Shown: in pieces, positions 43,894-54,780 of the stretch
Position numbering within the stretch: position 1 is the first letter of the stretch
How the letters are laid out: each line of letters starts with the position of its first letter
Source of the DNA: Paraspadella gotoi
Lineage: Eukaryota > Chaetognatha
Direction of reading: 5' to 3'
NCBI GenBank assembly: GCA_051294375.1
Contig: CM119269.1
Span: 2,596,699-2,660,698, forward strand
DNA length: 64,000 bases
Program-made: the position numbers and the translations under genes
The notes under the pieces: generated by a model
Database searches by the model: none
Seen by the model: only the letters and a program-made list of their open reading frames with translations
Told to the model about the DNA's origin: nothing

Positions 43894-43951
<58 letters not shown>
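43894..43951. repeat. (CT)n microsatellite
   Basis: Uninterrupted CT dinucleotides. Confidence 0.98.
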
Positions 43952-43953
<2 letters not shown>

Positions 43954-44147
43954 CCCCCGGTTGGCACCTGCCGATCATGACATTTGCATATTTTTCATGT
44001 CCGTTTTATTGTGTTTCTCTCGAAGACTCCGCTAAATCTGAGAGAAACGGTTTTTCTTTTTGGTGGGAAAAGACGTTTCTAAAATCTAAAAACAGTCTAT
44101 TTCAATTTTTGATTTAGTCGATTCTGACTTAATTAATTAATCTGTAA

Positions 44148-44290
44148 CTAGGGATTACGGATAGGGATTAAGTTAGGGATTAGGGTTATAGATTAGGGTT
44201 AAGAAATAAGATTAGAAATTTGAATTAGGGATTAGTGTTAATGATTATGTTACGGTTACAGATTAGGGTTAAGAAATAGATAACAATTTT
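44148..44290. repeat. Telomere-like degenerate repeat TTAGGG/GGATTA
   Basis: Repeated AGGGATTAGGGTTA and TTAGGGTTAAGAAATA phrases over about 140 bases. The irregular unit argues against a true interstitial telomere array. Confidence 0.6.
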
Positions 44291-44571
44291 GAAAGAGGTT
44301 AGGTTTAGACATTAAGTTTAAAATCAAGTACAAGGATTCCGGACAATAAAGCCGAAAAAAAAAACAGGAAAAAAAAAAAGAAAAAAGGAAAGAATGAAAA
44401 TGAAAATCCTTGTCTTCTGAGCCGCAGCTCCATATCTGCCTCGTCTCTCTAAAGCTTTTAAGCCACTGATTGACTTTAGCTTTTATGAGCTATGCTCCTT
44501 CGCCTCGCACCGTTCAGGCCCCATAATAAGTGACTTCGTTCGTAGTTTATCTCAAATTTCGTTGTTAAAAG

Positions 44572-44576
<5 letters not shown>

Positions 44577-44614
<38 letters not shown>
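44577..44614. repeat. (GA)n microsatellite
   Basis: Uninterrupted GA dinucleotides. Confidence 0.97.
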
Positions 44615-44617
<3 letters not shown>

Positions 44618-44877
44618 ATCGTCCTACGCTTTGGCTCATGGTCTTGGCGCCAAAAGTGGAATCAGGGTTTTCGACGTGACCCACATTTTCGCCTCGAGGT
44701 TTTTCGACTCCATCTTTTTTACGGTGGCGGAGTTGTTGTTATTGTTGTTGTTTACTGGGTAATTGTTTTGAAAAAATTTTATTTTTTATTTCTTCCTATT
44801 TCTTTTTAGTTATGTTTCTTTGTTGAACTATTTTACTTACCATCTTTCTTTCTGAGCGTCAATTCCTTAGTCTTTGT

Positions 44878-45110
44878 CCGCTTCTACCGTCTTTGTCCGC
44901 TTCTACTATCTTTGTCCGCTCCTACCGTCTTGGTCGTCCTTGACGTCTTCTCCGTCTCGGGCGTCTTCGGCGTCGTCTTCGCCGGCGTCCGCAGTAGTCG
45001 ACGTCGTCGTGGCGGCGGCGTCGGCAGTCTCGACTGCGACGCGGCGTCACCGGCGGCGGGCGCAGCTGCGTCTCGTGGATTCAGGGTCGAGTGTCGCTTC
45101 TTCGCAGCTG
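44878..45110 (-). CDS. GC-rich coding-like patch, Ala/Thr/Asp-rich on minus
   Basis: The minus strand reads TADAAATTTSTTADAGEDD and AEDARDGEDVKDDQDGRSG before TAG near 44900, an acidic low-complexity peptide with C/G-ending codons. A possible acceptor (CGCGTCGCAG) lies just upstream of it. The plus strand is also open (Ser/Val/Ala-rich). The 3' end overlaps three units of CTTTGTCCGCTTCTACCGT (44873-44932). Strand remains uncertain and no function can be proposed. Confidence 0.25.
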
Positions 45111-45511
45111 AGCTTAAATCGTCGATTTGTGGGATGAACTCGAACGTGTAGTAGATAAAGCTGTAGTAGATAAAGCTCTAACACTTTATTTATGATGTAG
45201 CAAATAAATCAATATCGTCTTAACAATTTATTTATTATATAACAAATAAATTAATTATCGTCTTATGTACAGAGTCATCTTCGCGCGAATGAGTTCAGAA
45301 TGATATGAAATTGGTAAAACCAATATAAATTTATTCATGTATTATACAAATACTTATAATTGTATCAGAAGCTTTGGAGAGGCTATGGACGAGCGTGGTG
45401 AATCAAGGCCTTCAACTCTCTTCCAAGATAATGACATAGATATCAAGACCCCTCTTAAGAACTCTTCTGGATTCGCGGAACACGAACTGAAATCTTTGTG
45501 ATGATCCTGTT

Positions 45512-45856
45512 TTGACCGTAATGCTTTCTCTCTCTTCCGCGTTTAATCCTCGTGAAATCTCAGTACAACAAAAGCGAAAAAAAGAATCAATTTCCGACAA
45601 AAGGTTTTGTTTTCCTTTGAAGACAGATGCGACCATCCGAGTCTTGGGAGCTCAACGATGGTTGGGGCCAGAGAAATGGATTGCGACTAGGAGGGGGGGG
45701 CTTGAACTGGTAGAAAGTGGTCCGTTTGGAAAGTTGTTGAATGAAGTTTCCACTTTCCAACCCAGGTTGATCGCTTGGCTTAAATATTCACCGACATTAA
45801 TCATTATGAATAAAACGGAAATTTGCGTCAATTTTATGACTTTACGACTGACATAA
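45512..45856 (+). CDS. Longest non-repetitive single open frame, 114 codons
   Basis: Runs from ATG 45512 to TAA at 45854-45856 and reads ordinary sequence, for example RVLGAQRWLGPEKWIATRR and EVSTFQPRLIAWLKYSPTL. An overlapping 74-codon frame on the opposite strand (45412-45636) is equally plausible. There are no splice borders, domain motifs or codon bias. It may be a transposon remnant or chance. Confidence 0.25.
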   Translation: MTVMLSLSSAFNPREISVQQKRKKESISDKRFCFPLKTDATIRVLGAQRWLGPEKWIATRRGGLELVESGPFGKLLNEVSTFQPRLIAWLKYSPTLIIMNKTEICVNFMTLRLT

Positions 45857-46276
45857 ATCAAAAGCGCTGGATGGTTTTATGGAGTTATGGTTAAAGGGGT
45901 TCAGGAACATTTTATCGTACCTAGTCTCAAAAATGAAATCTTGAGATCAGGAGAACTAGCGAGAAAATCAACCCAAAAAATAATTTGACATTTTCAAATG
46001 AGCCAATGTGAACCATGAAACCCGAGAATTCAAAAATAGTTATTTTGATAAAACTGAGGGCGACGTGAAAAGGGAGTAAAAAATCTATTTTTTTGATAAA
46101 AAGGGGACGAATGAACGGCCCGGATTTTTTTCCCCTCCGAACCCTATAAACGCCCTTTTTTTTATTGTTCCACGTTTTTTTATGGCGGACCACATTTCAC
46201 ACATGCGATTTTCGGCCCCACCCCACCTTTTTTTTTCCACTCAGATGGCGAATAAAATGGCACTGGCGCCGGAAAA

Positions 46277-46346
46277 ATGACGTCGTGGAAGCGAAAATGA
46301 CGTCGTGGAAGCGGAAAAGACGTCGCGGCAGCGGAAATGACGTCAC
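46277..46346 (+). promoter_or_regulatory. Tandem ~20-bp repeats each carrying a CRE-like site
   Basis: Three to four units of ATGACGTCGTGGAAGCG(G)AAA, the last containing a perfect CRE TGACGTCA (46338-46345). Repetition of a TGACGTC core at 20-bp spacing suggests an ATF/CREB-type enhancer or promoter element. No flanking gene is identified. Confidence 0.4.
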
Positions 46347-46865
46347 GCTCATTCGTTGATACGAACCGAGCGGCGATCAGAAAAAAAAAGGAACGCGAAA
46401 GAAAAAAAAAATGTAAAAAATGCAGAAAAAACCACGAAAGAAAACAAGCTAAGCTAAGATATTGATAACTCACATAAAAAAATGAATAAAATAAAACTCC
46501 CGAGGAAAAACAGGACGAAGGAATATATATTTAAAAATTTGTTCTTTCGCCAAATTAAAAAAAAAATTAATAATTTTTCTCCTCTCCGTTTCGTCCGGTG
46601 AAACGTCAAACGTTATTACGTCCAGGCGAATGACGAGTTCGCTAGGAAATGAGCTGTGATTTTAGGCTTTATTAATTTTCTTTCTTTTTTTTTTTTAAGT
46701 TTAATTCATCTCAATAATTTGATTAGCGATTCGTTCAACTATACTATCGCACAAGTTTCTCTCGTCGTTATACTTCATCCATGATACCGAAATGAAATCT
46801 TTTCAAAATTTCTTCCTCATTTTCGAAATAAAAGTTTTTTTTCCCTTTCCTCCTCATTTCTGCCC

Positions 46866-47393
46866 NNNNNNNNNNNNNNNNNNNNNNNNNNNNNNNNNNN
46901 NNNNNNNNNNNNNNNNNNNNNNNNNNNNNNNNNNNNNNNNNNNNNNNNNNNNNNNNNNNNNNNNNNNNNNNNNNNNNNNNNNNNNNNNNNNNNNNNNNNN
47001 NNNNNNNNNNNNNNNNNNNNNNNNNNNNNNNNNNNNNNNNNNNNNNNNNNNNNNNNNNNNNNNNNNNNNNNNNNNNNNNNNNNNNNNNNNNNNNNNNNNN
47101 NNNNNNNNNNNNNNNNNNNNNNNNNNNNNNNNNNNNNNNNNNNNNNNNNNNNNNNNNNNNNNNNNNNNNNNNNNNNNNNNNNNNNNNNNNNNNNNNNNNN
47201 NNNNNNNNNNNNNNNNNNNNNNNNNNNNNNNNNNNNNNNNNNNNNNNNNNNNNNNNNNNNNNNNNNNNNNNNNNNNNNNNNNNNNNNNNNNNNNNNNNNN
47301 NNNNNNNNNNNNNNNNNNNNNNNNNNNNNNNNNNNNNNNNNNNNNNNNNNNNNNNNNNNNNNNNNNNNNNNNNNNNNNNNNNNNNNNNNNNNN
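46866..47393. other. Assembly gap (528 N)
   Basis: Run of N. The bases on both sides (TCTGCCC) are the same, which may reflect a repeat at the gap edges. Confidence 1.
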
Positions 47394-47572
47394 TCTGCCC
47401 CCGTTACTTCCTCTTCAAGTTTTCTCTCTCTTCTCTCGCCATTAAAACTTCATTCCAATCTCACCGATTCTTTCCCGCCCACTACCGCCCCCCCCCTCGT
47501 TCTTTTGTTCCCGCAGACTCGGCGCGCTCATCGCAGGAGCTTTCAACGAAAAAGGGGGTTAGGACCCTTAGT

Positions 47573-47576
<4 letters not shown>

Positions 47577-47625
<49 letters not shown>

Positions 47626-47660
47626 CTCTTCTCGTCTCTCTCTCTTCTCTTCTCTCTCTT
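47577..47660. repeat. (CT)n microsatellite with TTCT interruptions
   Basis: CT dinucleotides immediately upstream of a GC-rich coding-like patch. Confidence 0.95.
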
Positions 47661-47679
47661 CACCGGCGGCGGCGCCCAG

Positions 47680-47828
47680 AGGCTCCTTTCACCGCTGGCC
47701 GGCGTCCAGGCGTTCGCCCCACGAGACAAAACACGTTTTCGATGATCGCCGCGACGTCGCCGAAGATGCGGACGACGCCGATCGAGACGCCTCCTTTCCA
47801 CGACATCGAAAAACGGCCGCCTCGATAG
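47680..47828. CDS. GC-rich coding-like exon, strand ambiguous
   Basis: On plus, a pyrimidine tract ending GGCGCCCAG (47679) precedes a frame containing MIAATSPKMRTTPIETPP then FHDIEKRPPR and TAG at 47826-47828. On minus, a frame reads MSWKGGVSIGVVRIFGDV then AAIIENVFCLVGRTPG with strongly C/G-ending codons (ATC, GTC, GTG, AAC). The patch is clearly unlike the AT-rich flanks. The minus reading has better codon texture but lacks a good acceptor; the plus reading has the acceptor. Unidentified. Confidence 0.35.
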
Positions 47829-48367
47829 GAAGGCTTTTACTGTCGACTTTCTATCGAATTTCATCTCTCTCTTTTTTTTTTTGGCGAAAGAGGGAACGAC
47901 GTCGATAAAAGTGGCCCCGCGCCGCCGCTTGTCCGCGCCTCGCACTCGGGTGGTTAAAATTTATGCGCGGGGTGGGTAACTGGAGTTAACACTTCGGGCG
48001 GGAGTGTTAGCACCTTGGATGTTTCAAAGATAGGGGGGGTCGTTAGGACTTTGATGGGGGTAAACGTGAACGATAAAGAGACGCCTCGGTGATTATGTGA
48101 AATTTCGGGCGTCTTAAAACTTTTTTTTTTGAGTTAAAGGCGTACAAAATTTGGCATTTACTGATTACTAACTGTATGTTGACCCAAATGTCGATTGAAA
48201 AGTTAAAATCGAAAAAAGGGTCTGGATCACAGTCTGTGAAAAAACATTTGGAATAGAACGATGGTTCAACGCTCGACAATCCCAGTTTGTTCGGTCGGGG
48301 GAAAATTGAAACGGCGCGGGATCGTCTCTGATTGTGGGGGAAAGTCGAGTCGTGATTGGATGCGCCC

Positions 48368-48425
48368 CGGCCGCCGCCGCAGCCGCCGCCGCAGNNNNNN
48401 NNNNCGCCGCCGCGGCCGCCGAAAC
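48368..48425. repeat. (CCG)n tract interrupted by 10 N
   Basis: CCGCCG/GCCGCC repeats on both sides of a 10-N run at 48395-48404. Confidence 0.95.
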
Positions 48426-48767
48426 CACGAGAAAAGAAAAGAGAAGGAAATGAAGAAGGTGTGACAAAGGATTAGGAGGGAGGAAAAAAAAGGGAGGAAG
48501 GGGAGAACAAAGATTAAAGAGAAAAAAGGAAAGGAAGAAACGTCGAAATTAAAGACGAACAGGTGGGGGAGGTGGTGGAAGGGTGGGTAGGGGGGAATAG
48601 GGAGGGGAGAGAGGACAAGGAGAAAACCACCAAGACCCGGACGAACCAAGATAGACTCGGATTAAACGGATTTTAGACTTAATGGAGAAAAGAAAAGAAG
48701 GAAAATCGAAAGGAGAGAGAAAAAAAAGGGAGAAAAGAGAAAAGAGACGAGAATCATTACGAATTGA

Positions 48768-49087
48768 AGTTGAGAAAAACAAACTGAGGTTGAGAGAAAC
48801 AAAATGAAGTTGAGAAAAACAAATTGAGGCTAAGAGAAACAAACTGAGCCTGAGAGAAACAAAATGAGACTTGGATACATAAGTAAGATAAGATTTAGAA
48901 GTATAAAGTGAGAGATATAAATAGAAGATGAGGATAAGAGAAACTAACTCAGGCTGAAAAAAAAAAGATGACAAAGACAAAGCGATCGGAAGAAAAACAA
49001 ATTGAGACTGAAAAACAGAAAAGAAGTTTAAAGAAAACAAATAAAGTCCTAAAAAAAAAACAAAAAAACAAACTGATGTCGAGAAAA
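48768..49087. repeat. 20-bp minisatellite GAGGTTGAGAGAAACAAAAT running into a gap
   Basis: Five clear units between about 48768 and 48870 alternate GAAGTTGAGAAAAACAAACT with GAGGTTGAGAGAAACAAAAT. Diverged units continue (about 48940, 49000, 49070) to the gap at 49088. The 397-N gap (49088-49484) probably hides more of the array. Confidence 0.85.
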
Positions 49088-49484
49088 NNNNNNNNNNNNN
49101 NNNNNNNNNNNNNNNNNNNNNNNNNNNNNNNNNNNNNNNNNNNNNNNNNNNNNNNNNNNNNNNNNNNNNNNNNNNNNNNNNNNNNNNNNNNNNNNNNNNN
49201 NNNNNNNNNNNNNNNNNNNNNNNNNNNNNNNNNNNNNNNNNNNNNNNNNNNNNNNNNNNNNNNNNNNNNNNNNNNNNNNNNNNNNNNNNNNNNNNNNNNN
49301 NNNNNNNNNNNNNNNNNNNNNNNNNNNNNNNNNNNNNNNNNNNNNNNNNNNNNNNNNNNNNNNNNNNNNNNNNNNNNNNNNNNNNNNNNNNNNNNNNNNN
49401 NNNNNNNNNNNNNNNNNNNNNNNNNNNNNNNNNNNNNNNNNNNNNNNNNNNNNNNNNNNNNNNNNNNNNNNNNNNNNNNNNNNN
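49088..49484. other. Assembly gap (397 N)
   Basis: Run of N following a minisatellite. Confidence 1.
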
Positions 49485-49634
49485 TGAAAAGTAAGAACAG
49501 ACGAGAATTGAAGAAAAGAAGACAAGGCGAAAGGATAACGAACATCTATAATCTATATACATGACTATTGACTATTGATTAAGCTAAGCGAATCTAAAAA
49601 CATATCATTTGAAGAAAAATATTAAGAAGGAACC

Positions 49635-49886
49635 AAACTAGCGAAGAAGGGCGAACAGAGGCGAAGAGAAAGGCGAAGAGAAAGACGAAGAGAAAGACGA
49701 AGAAAGCGGAAAGAGAAAGGCGAAGAGAAAGGCCGAAGAGAAAAGCAAACGAAGAAATAGACGAAGAAGAAAGATGAAGAGAAAGACGAAGAGAAGACCG
49801 AAGAAGAAGACGAAGAAATAGACAAAGAGAAAGGCGAAGAGAAAGACGAGAGAAAGACGAAGAAGAAAGACCGAAGAGAAAGACGT
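49635..49886. repeat. 12-bp repeat GAAAGACGAAGA, ~20 units
   Basis: GAAGAGAAAGGC and GAAGAGAAAGAC units in tandem with scattered indels. Open frames on both strands are repeat translations. Confidence 0.93.
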
Positions 49887-50077
49887 CGTCTTTTGTATTG
49901 GTAAAAAAAAAGAGATCGGTTTTCGCGGAGTCTTCGCTTTCGAATCGATTTTCCGCTCATCCACATTTTCTTTTTCGATGGAGATTTAAAGAGAAAAACG
50001 ATATTTTCTTCTTTTTTTTTCTCCTTTCATTTCTTCTCTTTTCCTTTTTCTTCATATTTCTACTCGAACCTAGTTTT

Positions 50078-50270
50078 TAGTTGCGCCGCGAGTACTCGCG
50101 GTCACTTTTCGGTCGGTACGTCTGTCCCACTTATGTTAAAAATGCATATAATATGCCTGTAGTTGGTTGCTCATTGTTAAGACAGAAAAAAACCTCAAAT
50201 CTAAGAGATTGCTAGCGCCTCTTTCGGGAATTCCTAAAACTATAAGTAATAAAAGATGGAACGTGAGTAA
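50078..50270 (-). repeat. Dispersed GACC-rich repeat, fullest copy (reverse)
   Basis: Reading on minus it ends in ACCGACCGAAAAGTGACCG, then the perfect palindrome CCGCGAGTACTCGCGG (50085-50100), then CGCAACTAAAAA. The other side carries CTCAAATCTAAGAGATTGCT on plus, shared with 53370-53400. Copies at 7160, 8640 and 53276 are related. Confidence 0.72.
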
Positions 50271-50524
50271 AGGGAAATGCACGTGAAAATAAAAGCACTG
50301 CGGCGCAACACATTGGAATTACCGTTCTTGTTTTTTTCTTTTTCATCACTTTCCACTTCTCTACGTACTCTCGCCATCTTTTTTTCCTCTTTTTGATTTT
50401 TATTCTTTTACTTTTTTTTTAAATCTTTTTCTCTTTTACTCTCGTCTTTTTTAGTCTTTCCGTCTCTTGGCGACCATTGATCTGAGGATGTGAAAGGAGG
50501 AGATTAGTGACTTTTATCCGAGGA

Positions 50525-50528
<4 letters not shown>

Positions 50529-50560
<32 letters not shown>

Positions 50561-50807
50561 NNNNNNNNNNNNNNNNNNNNNNNNNNNNNNNNNNNNNNNN
50601 NNNNNNNNNNNNNNNNNNNNNNNNNNNNNNNNNNNNNNNNNNNNNNNNNNNNNNNNNNNNNNNNNNNNNNNNNNNNNNNNNNNNNNNNNNNNNNNNNNNN
50701 NNNNNNNNNNNNNNNNNNNNNNNNNNNNNNNNNNNNNNNNNNNNNNNNNNNNNNNNNNNNNNNNNNNNNNNNNNNNNNNNNNNNNNNNNNNNNNNNNNNN
50801 NNNNNNN
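50529..50807. repeat. (CT)n running into a 247-N gap
   Basis: CT dinucleotides from 50529 end at N from 50561 to 50807. The sequence after the gap is unique. Confidence 0.95.
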
Positions 50808-51079
50808 GACCGGAAATTATCGCGAGCACTTTTGTCAAGTGGAAAAAAAATGGCGAAAAAATGATCTTTTCAAAAGTTTTGCGGAGCGCGTAACCGCCGA
50901 AGCGGTTGACTAAGCGATCTCGGTTAAATGCTTTTTTTTTTCAATTTTTTTAAACAATTTTAAATAAAACTTATACCAGTCCGCCATTATTCTCCTTACT
51001 TCTTTACTATTATACTCAAAATGAACTAAATAAGAAAAAAAATAATCATAACAAACAATAAAATTATTAAACCATCCAG

Positions 51080-51240
51080 ACTACGACAACGAGACGCTGG
51101 ACTTTCCCGACGCGGCGTCCCCCGACATCGTCCACCGCTTCTTCAACAACTGCAAAGAGTTCGTCTCTTCTTCGCGCGGACGATTCGATATTCTATCCTG
51201 GGACCCAAACAACAAGGACGGTTGGGATTGTTCGCTTCAG
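51080..51240 (+). CDS. Internal exon of an unidentified Cys-containing protein
   Basis: Starts after ACCATCCAG (51079) and ends CTTCAG|GTCAGC (donor 51241). Incoming phase is 2, outgoing phase 0. The 53 codons have strongly C-ending use (GAC, AAC, TTC, ATC, GTC). They read ETLDFPDAASPDIVHRFFNN then CKEFVSSSRGRFDILSWD and PNNKDGWDCSLQ. Two Cys, several aromatics and a DGWDC motif suggest a folded extracellular-type domain. It joins in frame to the exon at 52868. I cannot identify the family with confidence. A distant resemblance to the Cys-rich region of NALF/FAM155 or Mid1-type channel subunits is only a guess from memory. Confidence 0.72.
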
Positions 51241-51970
51241 GTCAGCTGACGTCGGGAATAATTACGTGTACGACTGTACGACTGTACGTAAGTAACGTTT
51301 ATTGTGCTACAACTAAGATAAACGCTCTCACTGACTTTATTTGCTTGGTTAAGGCGCTTTGCAAAACTATAGGAATTCTGATTCCAGCGATCAACGTAGT
51401 GGCCCTTGCTCTCTCATTCTTTATTTCCTTATATAAAAGCTAAGATATACCGTTACAGACGTTGGACCAGCAAATATACGTAGAACGAATATTTTGGCGA
51501 TTTTTAAAAAAATGAACATCATTACGAATAAATATATTTCTAGAGTCGTGAGAGACCAAATTTAGGATGAAGAAGTAATAAGGGGCGAAGCTTTGGGGAA
51601 CTCGAGCCGCCGTTGGCCAAATGAAGAGAGACAAACAGACGCGACATTTTGGCGCCTGACACGTCGACGCCTACGGGGACCTCGAGGAGTGAGCGAGGGT
51701 GAAGTAGAGGCAGAAGTGAAATAAAAAAGAAGATAAGAGATCGAGGCGGAATCCTGCCAAGAACTCACTTTAGGTGATCAGAAAAAAAATAACAAAAAAA
51801 AAAGACAAACGAATCAACGGACAAGATCCGCTTAGAATAGCTTTAAATTTATAAATAGAAAAAAGAAACTACGGTTAAAACTTGAAATTTGGTTTATGTT
51901 TCCGGAATTTAAAAATTAGGAAAAAATCTCGCGAAAAAAAGTTAAAAGACGAAAAAGGCGACTGTGTGTG

Positions 51971-52811
51971 NNNNNNNNNNNNNNNNNNNNNNNNNNNNNN
52001 NNNNNNNNNNNNNNNNNNNNNNNNNNNNNNNNNNNNNNNNNNNNNNNNNNNNNNNNNNNNNNNNNNNNNNNNNNNNNNNNNNNNNNNNNNNNNNNNNNNN
52101 NNNNNNNNNNNNNNNNNNNNNNNNNNNNNNNNNNNNNNNNNNNNNNNNNNNNNNNNNNNNNNNNNNNNNNNNNNNNNNNNNNNNNNNNNNNNNNNNNNNN
52201 NNNNNNNNNNNNNNNNNNNNNNNNNNNNNNNNNNNNNNNNNNNNNNNNNNNNNNNNNNNNNNNNNNNNNNNNNNNNNNNNNNNNNNNNNNNNNNNNNNNN
52301 NNNNNNNNNNNNNNNNNNNNNNNNNNNNNNNNNNNNNNNNNNNNNNNNNNNNNNNNNNNNNNNNNNNNNNNNNNNNNNNNNNNNNNNNNNNNNNNNNNNN
52401 NNNNNNNNNNNNNNNNNNNNNNNNNNNNNNNNNNNNNNNNNNNNNNNNNNNNNNNNNNNNNNNNNNNNNNNNNNNNNNNNNNNNNNNNNNNNNNNNNNNN
52501 NNNNNNNNNNNNNNNNNNNNNNNNNNNNNNNNNNNNNNNNNNNNNNNNNNNNNNNNNNNNNNNNNNNNNNNNNNNNNNNNNNNNNNNNNNNNNNNNNNNN
52601 NNNNNNNNNNNNNNNNNNNNNNNNNNNNNNNNNNNNNNNNNNNNNNNNNNNNNNNNNNNNNNNNNNNNNNNNNNNNNNNNNNNNNNNNNNNNNNNNNNNN
52701 NNNNNNNNNNNNNNNNNNNNNNNNNNNNNNNNNNNNNNNNNNNNNNNNNNNNNNNNNNNNNNNNNNNNNNNNNNNNNNNNNNNNNNNNNNNNNNNNNNNN
52801 NNNNNNNNNNN
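51971..52811. other. Assembly gap (841 N) in an intron
   Basis: Lies between the exons at 51080-51240 and 52868-52945. It follows TGTGTGTG, probably an unresolved (TG)n. Confidence 1.
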
Positions 52812-52867
52812 AAAAACAAACAGTAAGACACAATCGATAGCGCGCTTTTTTCTCTTTCTCATTTCAG

Positions 52868-52945
52868 TACGAACACAGCGCCTTGCTCAACTTTTGGCCC
52901 TACTGTCTTCATTGCATCTGCGCTACGAACAACACTCAGATCAAG
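52868..52945 (+). CDS. Next exon of the same Cys-containing protein
   Basis: Acceptor TTTTTTCTCTTTCTCATTTCAG (in part, ending 52867) and donor GTGAGC at 52946 are both strong. Phase is 0 at both ends and the 26 codons read YEHSALLNFWPYCLHCICAT then NNTQIK. Three Cys in a CxxCxC arrangement follow closely on the Cys residues of the previous exon, and NNT is a possible N-glycosylation site. Further exons must lie outside the visible sequence or in the 899-N gap at 53534. Family unidentified. Confidence 0.72.
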
Positions 52946-52999
52946 GTGAGCGTTCACGTGATTGCCTCGAACGATGAGTGATTCACGTTATTCTTGTCG

Positions 53000-53190
53000 T
53001 TACCATCGCCACCATTTTTACTGACTTTATCATCATTTTCGTCTTGATCATCATAATCATCAGCCCAAACATCATCAAAGAACTGTGTCAAAATAAGCTG
53101 CGGCCGAATCAACAGTGCAGATGATGATGATGACCATCAGCATCTCGAACATCGTCATCATGATCCGCAGCATTATCAACAGCATCGGTA
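53000..53190. repeat. Degenerate ATC/GAT-rich low-complexity sequence
   Basis: ATCATC and GATGATGATG phrases; intronic if the exon pair above continues downstream. Confidence 0.7.
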
Positions 53191-53275
53191 TTTTTAATTT
53201 CGTCAAATTTTTCCTTTTTTATATAAACTTTTGAACAGTTGTTTATCTGCGAACAATTTTATCGGTAATTCTCTT

Positions 53276-53450
53276 TTGTATGTCGGTCGGTCGTTCGGTC
53301 AGTCTGTCGGTGGGTCGCTCGGTATAACTGTCAGTCCAACGGTCTGTCCCAATTATGTTGCTGACACGAACAAAACTCAAATCTAAGCGACTACTAGCGC
53401 TACCTTTTGTTTCAAAATAAAAAAAAAATCAGAAAACCAATAAAAGACGG
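53276..53450 (-). repeat. Dispersed GACC-rich repeat, fourth copy
   Basis: GTCGGTCGGTCGTTCGGTC steps and CTCAAATCTAAGCGACTACT match 50100-50215 in the same orientation. The palindrome is lost. Confidence 0.6.
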
Positions 53451-53533
53451 CTTTCCGATGCATTGCGTGTCGAACGCTCATTGTGTGACTTGTTTCACAA
53501 GAAATACGAGTGAAAGAGAGTCACTGCGACGCA

Positions 53534-54432
53534 NNNNNNNNNNNNNNNNNNNNNNNNNNNNNNNNNNNNNNNNNNNNNNNNNNNNNNNNNNNNNNNNNNN
53601 NNNNNNNNNNNNNNNNNNNNNNNNNNNNNNNNNNNNNNNNNNNNNNNNNNNNNNNNNNNNNNNNNNNNNNNNNNNNNNNNNNNNNNNNNNNNNNNNNNNN
53701 NNNNNNNNNNNNNNNNNNNNNNNNNNNNNNNNNNNNNNNNNNNNNNNNNNNNNNNNNNNNNNNNNNNNNNNNNNNNNNNNNNNNNNNNNNNNNNNNNNNN
53801 NNNNNNNNNNNNNNNNNNNNNNNNNNNNNNNNNNNNNNNNNNNNNNNNNNNNNNNNNNNNNNNNNNNNNNNNNNNNNNNNNNNNNNNNNNNNNNNNNNNN
53901 NNNNNNNNNNNNNNNNNNNNNNNNNNNNNNNNNNNNNNNNNNNNNNNNNNNNNNNNNNNNNNNNNNNNNNNNNNNNNNNNNNNNNNNNNNNNNNNNNNNN
54001 NNNNNNNNNNNNNNNNNNNNNNNNNNNNNNNNNNNNNNNNNNNNNNNNNNNNNNNNNNNNNNNNNNNNNNNNNNNNNNNNNNNNNNNNNNNNNNNNNNNN
54101 NNNNNNNNNNNNNNNNNNNNNNNNNNNNNNNNNNNNNNNNNNNNNNNNNNNNNNNNNNNNNNNNNNNNNNNNNNNNNNNNNNNNNNNNNNNNNNNNNNNN
54201 NNNNNNNNNNNNNNNNNNNNNNNNNNNNNNNNNNNNNNNNNNNNNNNNNNNNNNNNNNNNNNNNNNNNNNNNNNNNNNNNNNNNNNNNNNNNNNNNNNNN
54301 NNNNNNNNNNNNNNNNNNNNNNNNNNNNNNNNNNNNNNNNNNNNNNNNNNNNNNNNNNNNNNNNNNNNNNNNNNNNNNNNNNNNNNNNNNNNNNNNNNNN
54401 NNNNNNNNNNNNNNNNNNNNNNNNNNNNNNNN
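53534..54432. other. Assembly gap (899 N)
   Basis: Run of N. Confidence 1.
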
Positions 54433-54780
54433 AGGACGAAAGAGAGGTGAGGTAATGGAAAGTGAGGTCGCCTCTTGCATATATAAAAGAAAGATAAAGA
54501 ATCAGAAATAATATTGTGATGCTGTTCCTTTCTCTGCCCCCAAGTTATAAGAAAAAACATGGATAAAGAGAGGTAATACGTTTGTCAATATATCCAGATT
54601 ACCCTGTACCCACCTTTTTTCAGTGAAAAGACAGCTCACCGAGGTAGAACTGAAAAAAAGCAGACGAGTCTCTCATTCCCTTCGTCTATCGAAAGATGAG
54701 AGAGAGAAAAGGAAAAAAAATTGTGAAAAGAAAAAGAAAAGAGACAAAAAAAGAAACTATGAAAGAATAAAGAAGAGAGA

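Noticed and set aside
43191-44035. Several overlapping 60-170 codon frames around 43-44 kb
   Set aside because: All are dominated by CT/GA tracts or pyrimidine-rich low complexity.
48260-48470. Arg-rich or Ala-rich protein over the CCG tract
   Set aside because: The composition is dictated by a (CCG)n repeat interrupted by 10 N.
51875-52977. Open frames of about 300 codons through the N run (also at 46792, 48549, 53407 and 59395)
   Set aside because: They consist almost entirely of undetermined bases; no sequence supports them.
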